Below, in pieces: positions 1 through 5,459 of a stretch of DNA of 5,459 bases. Source of the DNA: Bacteroidales bacterium. Its GTDB lineage: Bacteria > Bacteroidota > Bacteroidia > Bacteroidales > UBA7960. The position numbers and the translations under genes are program-made. Below the pieces are notes generated by a model. It was not told where the DNA came from, made no database searches, and was given only the letters and a program-made list of their open reading frames with translations. The stretch covers positions 1 through 5,459 of the forward strand of contig PWNO01000127.1 in NCBI GenBank assembly GCA_003557765.1, given 5' to 3'. Each line of letters begins with the position of its first letter. Position 1 is the stretch's first letter.

Positions 1-3000
1 AATTTCCGCCCGCCGGTTGGACAAGGGACAATATTGGCGAAGGAGAGAGAGAATGGGAAAGAAGCACAACGACTTATGCCGGAGATGGATCAGCTTTTGC
101 GGGATATGATACGCAAAACAATCCTTATCTTTGGCTTATTTCACCAAAAATTGATTTAGACGCAGAAACATCTTATCAGTTGAGTTTTTTCCATCTAGGG
201 GGGTTTATGTCCTGGTACGTTTATTCAGGTGTTTGGATATCTACCGGGAGCAATGAAGCTGGCCATACTGATTTTGTGGAACTATACGAAGCAAGCGATG
301 CAACAACTAGCTGGGTAGAAAAACAAATTGACCTTTCTGCCTATGCAGGCAATGAGGTTTATATTGCGTTCGTATATCAAGGTCTTGATGCACACGACTG
401 GTGGGTAGATGAGGTGAGTGTATTTGAACTGCTCGAAGATGATTTTTCCGTTCAGAATGTCAGTACAGAAGATTTTATCAATCCGGTAGATGTGCAAATG
501 ACCGTGTCGGCACTTATACGCAATAACGGCACAACCACCCAAAGCAAAAACGTTACATTTAAAGCAAATGGGGTTACCATTGGCACAGCTACAACCGGGA
601 TGCTCGAAAATGGTGACCAGGAAACAGTGTCTGTTGAATGGACGCCTGATGAAAGCGGTCAATACATAATCAGTGCAGAAGTACCTGCCGACGAAAACAA
701 CGCAAACAATCAAAAGGAAACAAATATAATCGTATATTCACCATCCCAGCTTGTTACTGATTTTGAAGATGACTTCCCTCCCTTTTTGTGGTCGAAAACC
801 TCCGGAGAGAGAACTTGGTTTCAATCAATTACCGGGGAACATAATTTGTTGTTAATTATTAACGGACTAAAAAGTGCAGCCATTGTTCAAATGGAAGGTG
901 ATGCAGAACAAATGCTCAAAACCCGACCTGTTACACTGGATGGCACAATAAATACACTTTCTTTTTTAACAAAAGGGATGAACAATGGACTTGGTGTCGG
1001 GGGATCAACCCTGCAGGTAAAATACCAGCAAACCTCCAAGGATGGATGGACTAACATAGGGGATCCCGAAGATTATGATACGCCAACAGGAAACGACCTT
1101 CGTCAAATTGATATAGACCTGTCTGGTTTGCCACGCGGAGACTATCGTTTTGCTTTTGCCACAACAAGTAATTTTGACTATACAGATGCAGGCATAACTT
1201 ATTATTCTTTCGTGGTTATTGATGATGTGGTAGGCCCTGATTTTGTTCTTGCTGAAGACCCTGCATTTGCCGGTGCGGGAGCGGTCGATTTTGGAGTGGT
1301 TTTCGACGCAGGCATTTATGAACAAGAATATGAAATTAGCAACCCGGGCGGTGCTGACCTCATAGTTGAGCACTCATCTTCTGATCCGGAAATCAGCATC
1401 AATGGTTTGCCCGTAACCGTTGCACCTGGCGAAACAGAAGTAATTCAGGTTGTTTTTGATCCTGCCCAGCCCGGTGCATATGAGGGAGAATTTGAACTAA
1501 CAACCAATGACCCAAATAATGCTACGGTAGGGGTTGAGGTAACAGCAACAGTGCAGGAAGCCATTATAGCATCTTTTCTCTTTGAAGACTTTGAAGAGGT
1601 TCCTAACGGCCAGCGGCCAGCTGGCTGGGGTGGCAACTTCCAGGTATTTGCTGCCGGCGGCATTGATGACAGCAAGAGGCTGAGCCGTAATTTATTTGGT
1701 ACCGGTGCTAGCCAAACCGGGTCATTTTATTCCAATTTTGTTGAAATGGGCGACGATCCGGAGTTTAGTTTCTTCTACAGGATTGTAAACTGGTCAGGTT
1801 ATGCAACAAATCCTGTGGCAACCCCTCCAGAATATGCTGCGTTTACGGTTTTTCTCAGCAAAGACTGGGGTAATACGTTTGAACCGGTGTTTGAATATGA
1901 CCCCGAGGAACACGAAGCTACGCTGGATTACACATTCATTGAAATTGCAGATCTTACTGAGTATATCAATGAAACAGTCATGTTCCTGGTTATGGCTGCC
2001 AGGCTTGATGGTGACTTCTATCTCGACTTTGATAATTTTACAATGGGCATGCTACCTGAAGAACCTATCTTTTCCATTAATCCGGATGTTGGTAATTTTG
2101 GAGAAGTTGGTGTTAATGACGTGGCAACCAAGGATTTTACGATTACCAACCAGGGAGCAGGCCAGCTTGATGTCACCGATATTTCTGTAACAGGTGCTCA
2201 CTTTTCTTTAGCAGAACCCTTTACCCCTTTCTCTTTGGGCTTTTTTGAAAGTGAAACAATTACGGTTCAATATAGTCCGGCAGTTGCTGGCGAACATACG
2301 GGAAACATGGTTGTTACACATAATGCAGACACTAAAGCCAAAAACACTACAGTTGTGCCTTTGAGCGGTATAGGTTTCGAACGCCCCGCAGGTTCAACTT
2401 GTGGCAATCCCTATGTAATAACCGAATTGCCACTGGTAGACTTCGAAGGCGATACGGAACCAATGGGTGATGATTACGCAAGGACATGGATTACTCCAAA
2501 CTCCTCTTATCTTAACGGTAACGATATGGTATTTGAATTCACCCTGGAAGAAACTGGCTTTCTAAGCGGAAGCATGACTTCCCCTCAGACATGGATTGGA
2601 TTGTTTATTCTCGAAGATTGCCCTCACCCTGACAATCCTGCTGAAGTATTGCAAGCAGCTACGAGTACCGGCTCATCGGTTTCATTTGATGAACTTCTTT
2701 TAGAGGCTGGCACCTATTTCGCCATTGTTTCTAGCTTTCCTGCACCGCAAACAATTGAATTCACGCTCAATCTTTGGTTTGAATTACCTCCCACTTGCCC
2801 AGCACCAACTGAACTAACAGCTACAGGTATTACCAGCAACAGTGCTTTGTTAGGCTGGACACCCGGTGACACGGAAACAGAGTGGAACATCGAATGGGGC
2901 GAAACCGGCTTTGAACAAGGTACGGGAACTATGATTACCGGTACATCAAACAACCCCTATGAGCTTACCGGACTGGATGCCGGCACCGGGTATGCGTTTT

Positions 3001-5459
3001 ATGTGCAGGCAGTCTGCGATGGAGAGGAAAGCGACTGGGCAGGACCACGAAACTTTACCACCGAGTTTATTGCTGCGGTTCCATATTTCGAAGGCTTTGC
3101 GACTACAACACCACCAGTCGGCTGGACAACAACAGGTTGGACAATCGGTACAACTGCAGCGATACCACCAATTGATGGTAATTATATACGGAGAAATCTT
3201 TGGGGATCTTTTCCGACAGGAATGTTTACGACGCTGAACATAGGCCCTGTAGCAGCAGACATGGAACTCGCTTTTGATTACGCCCTTGCAGATTTTGGCA
3301 TCCCATATGATCCCCCAGAAGCGGGTTCAGGCAATTTCATAGTGGCTGTTTCAACCGACTATGGAGAAACCTATGAGGAGGTTGAAACGATCGAAAACAA
3401 TGGAGTGGCCGGTTGGCAGAATTATTCCGTACCGCTGGATGAATATGTTGGAGAGTTTGTTAAGGTGAAAATTACCGGAAACCGCATTTCGGGTGATTAC
3501 TGGTTAGCCTTTGATAATTTCTTTGTGGGTGTATTGGATCTGGAGGAACCACCTCTGTGTGCCTCGAATCCTAATCCAGCCAACAATGCCGTTAACGTGC
3601 CGCTTGAAGGCAATTTGAACTGGTCCGGCTACTTTACGGCCACCGGCTATAAGCTCTATCTCGGCACTTCAGATCGTGCGTGGGATATCGTTGATGGCGA
3701 AGACCTGGGCAACGTTACCACCTATGCTTATGAAGACCTCGACTATTTAACCACCTATAATTGGAAAGTGGTCCCCTACAACGATGCCGGAGATGCAGTA
3801 GATTGCCCCGTTTGGTCGTTTACCACCGAAGAATACATCTTTATTGATGCTTTCCCATGGTTTGAAAGCTTCGAGGATGAATTCCCACCAATGGGATGGT
3901 CAAATACCGGTTGGGTGCAAAGCCTATATGGTGCGCCAAATACAGGCTCAGAGTGGGCTTATTCCAACCTGGCCGGATCAGAACTGACCACGCCGGAAAT
4001 TCAGATACCTCCCACCAAAGATGATGTGTACGAACTCTCGTTCTGGTATAGAGCCGAAGGTTCATTCAGCCCTCAAGATATGGACGTTTTGCTTAGCACC
4101 GACGGTGAAAACTTCAATGTCGTGGTAGCGGAAATTGTAGGTGCAACCAATACTGAGTATGAAGAATTCGTCTATTCACTTGAAGCTTATGCAGGACAAA
4201 GCATTTGGGTTAAGTTTATTGGCCAGACTGGAACAGGTGGCTTTGCTTTTGGCATTCTGCTCGACGATGTGGGTGTTGCCATACCCGGTGTTGAACCACC
4301 CATTTTCTATGAAGTTACTTTCATCGTTCAGGATGAAGAAGGTGCCCCCATCAACAATGCAACAATAACCCTCGGCGAGGTGACCAACCCGGAAGGCGAC
4401 TACGTTTTTGAGGTCGAAGCCGGCATCTATGATTACCTGGTTACCGCCGACGACTATTTCGATGTTGAGGGAGATGTTGAAGTGGTTGATGATGATGTGA
4501 CCGAGATCGTCGTGATGACCCCTGATATTGAGTTTTATACAGTAACCTACAACGTTGTTGGCGCAAATGGCACTTTGACTGCAGCTGTTGATGGGGAGGA
4601 AATCAACAGCGGTGATGAAGTGCAGGAACAGAAAAACGTGGTGTTCACTGCTTCCCCGGAGGATATGTATATGGTTAAGGAATGGACCCTCAATGGCGAG
4701 GTAGTGGTGGACTACATTGCAGATACCTTCATCGTTGAAGACCTATCAGAAGACATTATAGTTACTGTTGAGTTTGAGGAGATCCCAGTCGTCTTTTACA
4801 CGGTAACATTCGGTGTAATAGGTGAAAATGGCACACTCGAGGCTTCAGTCATGGGTGAACCCATTGACAGTGGCGATGAAGTTTTGGGAACTCGTGATGT
4901 GCTGTTTGAAGCCACTCCGGATCCTGGCTACAAAGTAAAAGAGTGGACACTGAATGGTGATATTGTTACTGTCAAAGCCGCTGAAACATTTACCGTTGAA
5001 AATCTGTCTGACGACATCCACGTGACCGTTGAGTTCGAAGTGATAACCCATGTTGTCAATTTTGCCGTTGTTGGACTCAATGGCACATTGTCGGCATCAG
5101 TAGATGGTGTACCCATTACCGATGGCGACTTGATTGTAGATGGCAAAGATGTAGTATTTGACGCACTACCCGATGAAGAATACCGTGTAAAGGAATGGAG
5201 AGTCAATGGGGTGGTTGTTCCTGATTATACAGCCTCTACTTATACCGTAGAAGATCTTTCCGAGGATGTCAATGTGACTGTAGAGTTTGAGGAAATCCCA
5301 ATCGTCTACCACATAGTTACTTTTGAGGTAGTGGGAGAAAATGGAACGCTTACAGCTTCCGTTGATGGCGAACCCATCGATAGCGGCGACGAAGTGCGTG
5401 AAGGGAAGAATGTGTTGTTTACCGCAACCCCGGAAGCAAACTTCCAGGTGAAAGAGTGG
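1..5459 (+). CDS. Giant multidomain secreted surface protein (adhesin-like), internal fragment without either end
   Basis: The first complete codon is at base 3, and 1819 codons run open to base 5459, so the true start and stop lie outside. By eye the translation splits into about thirteen extracellular beta-sandwich modules followed by tandem repeats: J1, CARDB, J2, ASH, J3, ASH, PPC, FN3, J4, FN3-like, J5, carboxypeptidase-regulatory-like, then at least four InlB-type repeats. It is rich in Asp, Glu, Thr, Gly and aromatic residues and has only six cysteines. No membrane segment, signal peptide or catalytic motif is visible. Families of this kind in Bacteroidota are generally exported by type IX secretion and act in adhesion or as binding arms of secreted enzymes; that role is inferred here. 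The whole protein must exceed 1900 residues. It could be a pure adhesin or the C-terminal part of a secreted protease or glycoside hydrolase. The reading frame is certain; the function is only a class-level call. Confidence 0.95.
3..428 (+). other. Choice-of-anchor J / cleaved-adhesin-like domain J1 (N-terminal strand missing)
   Basis: Residues 1-142. The window opens on FPPAGW, the standard motif just after the first strand of this jelly-roll family, so only the leading acidic/aromatic stretch is lost. Later landmarks are YLWLISPKI, the core strand YQLSFFHLGG, the amphipathic segment WVEKQIDLSAYAG followed by YIAFVYQG, and the terminal strand WWVDEVSVFE. The family is related to the adhesin domains of Porphyromonas gingipains and to MAM-like folds, and is thought to bind ligands or mediate cell-surface contacts. 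The ligand of this copy cannot be read from sequence. It is one of the two or three best-preserved J copies in the protein. Confidence 0.75.
429..743 (+). other. CARDB-like Ig-fold domain
   Basis: Residues 143-247. The pattern fits the CARDB (cell adhesion related domain found in bacteria) family: a strand ending in IRNNGT (NNG at residues 174-176), a strand with VTFKANGVTIGT, a turn MLENGDQ, then VSVEWTPDESGQY and a closing segment with the typical Asn-rich turn DENNANNQ (residues 230-237). CARDB modules act as spacers or adhesive Ig domains in secreted bacterial proteins and often sit beside other beta-sandwich modules, as here between two J domains. The alternative is another DUF11- or Ig-like module. 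No cysteines are present. Confidence 0.7.
750..1238 (+). other. Divergent choice-of-anchor J-like domain J2
   Basis: Residues 250-412. The domain begins with the acidic-aromatic entry motif FEDDFPP (from residue 254) but lacks the usual Gly-Trp, reading FLWSK instead. The core strand NTLSFLTKGM, a strand carrying KDGW (residues 346-349), the pre-terminal DIDLSGLPRGDYRFAFAT and the closing FVVIDDVVG follow the J layout. It is the most diverged of the five copies, and the segment around residues 277-300 (NLLLIINGLKSAAIVQMEG) does not look like the others. It could be classed as a generic jelly-roll domain or a DUF rather than a true J domain. Confidence 0.5.
1242..1553 (+). other. ASH / choice-of-anchor-D-like Ig domain, copy 1
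   Basis: Residues 414-517. Landmarks are VDFGVVFDAG, the strand YEISNPGGADLIV, the late proline-glycine turn VAPGETEVIQVVFDP, and GAYEGEFELTTNDPNN leading into VEVTATV. This is the usual order in the ASPM-SPD2-Hydin (ASH) family and the bacterial choice-of-anchor D family, which are Ig-like modules found repeatedly in secreted bacterial proteins. It probably acts as a rigid spacer between J2 and J3. A second, more canonical copy follows J3, which supports the assignment. Confidence 0.65.
1557..2051 (+). other. Choice-of-anchor J-like domain J3
   Basis: Residues 519-683. The entry motif FEDFEE (from residue 527) is followed by PAGW (539-542), the core strand PEFSFFYRIVNW, the strand-turn VFLSKDWGNTFEPV (near residues 616-629), the segment IEIADLTEYINETVMFLVMA and the terminal FDNF (676-679). 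These match J4 and J5 in order and spacing. The stretch after the core strand carries extra proline-rich residues (NPVATPPEYA), a probable loop insertion. It is flanked by the two ASH-like domains. Confidence 0.65.
2064..2375 (+). other. ASH / choice-of-anchor-D-like Ig domain, copy 2
   Basis: Residues 688-791. It shows the family signature clearly: NFGEVGVNDVATKDFTITNQG, then GQLDVTDISVTGAHFSL, a FESETITVQYSPAVAGEHTG segment (split here by position around residues 750-770) and a closing VVPLSGIG. The Gly-x-Gly ending is typical of ASH/choice-of-anchor D repeats. Compared with copy 1 at residues 414-517, order and length are alike (104 residues each), but sequence identity looks low, so the two are old duplicates or were acquired separately. 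Confidence 0.7.
2376..2792 (+). other. PPC-like (pre-peptidase C-terminal) beta-sandwich domain
   Basis: Residues 792-930. It starts with CGNPYVITELPLV, continues with an acidic GDTEPMGDDY, then NGNDMVFEFTLEETGFLSGS, a WIGLFILEDCP strand and the late LLLEAGTYFAIVSS. This order (CxNPxxI start, DMVFEFT strand, hydrophobic strand ending near a CP, and AGTYFAIV) resembles PPC-type domains of secreted bacterial enzymes and Bacteroidota surface proteins, where they aid binding or stability. Cys800 and Cys873 are the only cysteines and are a likely disulfide. In many proteins a PPC domain precedes an FN3 domain, as here. No protease motif is visible beside it. Confidence 0.55.
2793..3065 (+). other. 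Fibronectin type III domain with a probable disulfide
   Basis: Residues 931-1021. It carries the whole FN3 signature of Bacteroidota: TCPAPTELTATGITSNSA at the start, the LLGWTPGDTETEWNIEWG strand pair, YELTGLDAGTGYAFYVQAVC (around residues 986-1005) with the conserved L-x-A-G-x-x-Y core, and the closing SDWAGPRNFTTE. Cys932 and Cys1005 are placed as in the two-cysteine FN3 subtype common in that phylum and probably form a disulfide. It acts as a spacer between the PPC-like domain and J4. Confidence 0.85.
3066..3539 (+). other. Choice-of-anchor J domain J4
   Basis: Residues 1022-1179. It has the entry motif YFEGF (from 1028), PPVGW (1037-1041) followed by a second Gly-Trp in GWTTTGW, the core strand MELAFDYALADFG, the strand-turn VAVSTDYGETYEEV (residues 1114-1127), then WQNYSVPLDEYVGEFVKVKITG and the terminal LAFDNFFVG with FDNF at 1170-1173. 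All J landmarks are present. A loop rich in proline and glycine (near residues 1100-1110) separates the core strand from the STDYG strand. It sits between two FN3-type modules. Confidence 0.8.
3549..3830 (+). other. Second FN3-like / Ig-like domain
   Basis: Residues 1183-1276. The start CASNPNPANNAVNVPLEG is the common entry of Bacteroidota FN3-like modules that read 'P-x-x-N-A-x-N-V-P'. It is followed by LNWSGYFTATGYKLYLGTS, DLDYLTTYNWKVVPYNDAG and the closing VWSFTTE. Cys1186 and Cys1268 are the only cysteines, and their placement near the two ends of the domain suggests a disulfide tying the first and last strands. It differs from the first FN3 copy in its start and in the LYLGTS strand, so it belongs to a separate subfamily. 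Confidence 0.65.
3831..4289 (+). other. Choice-of-anchor J domain J5
   Basis: Residues 1277-1429. It is a well-preserved copy: PWFESFEDEFPPMGW (FPPMGW at 1294-1299), a second Gly-Trp in NTGW, the strand pair SELTTPEIQI, the core strand YELSFWYRAEG, the strand-turn VLLSTDGENFNVV (from about 1362), the segment FVYSLEAYAGQSIWVKFIGQTG and the terminal LLDDVGV (LLDDV at 1419-1423). It is the last J domain before the architecture changes to the stalk-like part. Its Gly-Trp pair and STDG strand make it most like J4, suggesting these two share a more recent ancestor. Confidence 0.8.
4305..4532 (+). other. Carboxypeptidase-regulatory-like / PEGA-like domain
   Basis: Residues 1435-1510. A short module of about 76 residues reads FIVQDEEGAPINNATITL, then GEVTNPEGDYVFEVEAGIYDYLVTA (in two strands), then DYFDVEGDVEVVDDDVTEIVV. 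The pattern (D-x-x-G-x-P-I-x-x-A-x-I-x-L, then G-x-Y-x-F-x-V-x-A-G-x-Y-x-Y) is that of the carboxypeptidase-regulatory and PEGA transthyretin-like folds, which are common as spacers in Bacteroidota surface proteins. It links the J/FN3 part to the B-repeat array and is strongly acidic near residues 1489-1500. Confidence 0.65.
4536..4796 (+). repeat. Divergent InlB-type B repeat 1 (87 residues)
   Basis: Residues 1512-1598. Landmarks: YTVTYNVVGANGTL, VDGEEINSGDEV, VVFTASPE, VKEW with Trp 49 residues after the first residue, LNGEVV, VEDLSED and VTVEFEEIP. The layout (NGTL, then V-x-F-x-A-x-P, then V-K-E-W-x-x-N-G, then V-T-V-E-F) is that of the divergent InlB B-repeat / Flg_new_2 family, a small beta-grasp-like module used in stalks of surface proteins. 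It is followed directly by repeat 2 with no linker. Confidence 0.88.
4797..5048 (+). repeat. Divergent InlB-type B repeat 2 (84 residues)
   Basis: Residues 1599-1682. It aligns to repeat 1 without gaps through VTVEFE: YTVTFGVIGENGTL, GEPIDSGDEV, VLFEATPDPGY, VKEW with Trp again at offset 49, LNGDIV, VENLSDD. It is three residues shorter because the closing linker reads EVIT rather than the EEIPVVF-type linker. The Asp of the VDG turn is replaced by Met (VMG). Confidence 0.88.
5049..5309 (+). repeat. Divergent InlB-type B repeat 3 (87 residues)
   Basis: Residues 1683-1769. Landmarks: HVVNFAVVGLNGTL, VDGVPITDGD, VVFDALPDEEY, VKEW at offset 49, VNGVVVPDY, VEDLSED, VTVEFEEIPIV. Its last third closely matches repeat 1 (VEDLSED, VEFEEIP), whereas its turn after NGTL (PITDGDLIVDG) is the most diverged of the four. 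Confidence 0.88.
5310..5459 (+). repeat. Divergent InlB-type B repeat 4 (first 50 residues; continues past the window)
   Basis: Residues 1770-1819. HIVTFEVVGENGTL, VDGEPIDSGDEV, VLFTATPE and VKEW are present; the window stops exactly on the Trp at offset 49, so roughly 35 residues of this unit and an unknown number of further units lie outside. GENGTL and GEPIDSGDEV are identical to repeat 2, while KNVLFTATPE resembles repeat 1 (KNVVFTASPE). Confidence 0.87.

Noticed and set aside
41..109. AGGAG at 41-45 followed by an ATG at 53, looking like a ribosome binding site and start.
   Set aside because: The ATG is out of frame with the long coding frame and reaches a stop (TGA at 107) after 18 codons. 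The surrounding frame is continuous coding sequence of J1, so the match is chance.
282..713. Minus-strand open frame of 143 codons.
   Set aside because: It lies antisense to the well-supported J1 and CARDB domains, its translation resembles no domain, and it is rich in Cys and Ile as expected for an antisense shadow.
750..1240. Possible second gene starting after the CARDB domain, since J2 looks different from J1.
   Set aside because: The frame runs through without a stop, there is no intergenic gap, and J-type motifs resume on both sides.
1005..1373. Minus-strand open frame of 122 codons.
   Set aside because: It is antisense to J2 and the first ASH domain, with no recognisable protein features and no separate promoter or spacing.
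1801..2190. Plus-strand open frame of 129 codons in another frame.
   Set aside because: It overlaps J3 and the second ASH domain. The main frame here has clear motifs (SKDWG, FDNF), while this frame gives a Leu-rich sequence without domain character.
4488..4497. GAT triplet run as a possible slippage site for phase variation.
   Set aside because: There are only three full units and slippage by a triplet would keep the frame, so it could not switch the gene off.
4845..5206. Two overlapping minus-strand open frames opposite the B repeats.
   Set aside because: Both are antisense to repeats 2 and 3; their Ser/Thr-rich content simply mirrors the Asp/Glu/Val-rich repeats. Stop-free antisense frames are expected from repeated biased codons.
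4536..5459. CRISPR or other non-coding repeat array.
   Set aside because: The unit is 252-261 bases, divergent at third codon positions and in frame throughout, so these are protein repeats and not short identical DNA repeats with spacers.

Overview
The window lies entirely inside one very large gene. Reading the + strand from base 3, every codon through base 5459 is open: 1819 codons with no stop, no credible start and no frameshift. Both ends of the protein lie outside the window. There is no intergenic space, RNA gene, mobile element, promoter or terminator.

The protein is an extracellular mosaic of beta-sandwich modules. In order: a choice-of-anchor J / cleaved-adhesin type domain (J1, cut at its first strand), a CARDB-like Ig domain, a divergent J2, an ASH/choice-of-anchor-D-like domain, J3, a second ASH-like domain, a PPC-like domain, a fibronectin type III domain, J4, a second FN3-like domain, J5, a carboxypeptidase-regulatory/PEGA-like domain, and an array of at least four divergent InlB-type B repeats that runs off the right edge. 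Boundaries are read by eye from recurring motifs and may be off by 5-15 residues.

This combination of modules, the two-cysteine FN3 style, the moderate GC content and the acidic, Asn/Thr/Gly-rich composition suggest a member of the Bacteroidota, probably environmental or from an anaerobic community. In that phylum such proteins are usually exported by the type IX secretion system and either anchored to the cell surface or released. The sorting domain that would prove this, and any catalytic head, would be outside the window. The likely role is adhesion or binding of carbohydrate or protein: the J, CARDB, ASH, PPC and FN3 modules would form binding units and spacers, and the B repeats a stalk. 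No catalytic motif is visible.

No wholly new system can be claimed. The most informative details are the regular 87/84/87-residue repeat array, whose shared motifs are encoded by different synonymous codons; the restriction of all six cysteines to three modules as one pair each; and five diverged J domains interleaved with different partner modules.
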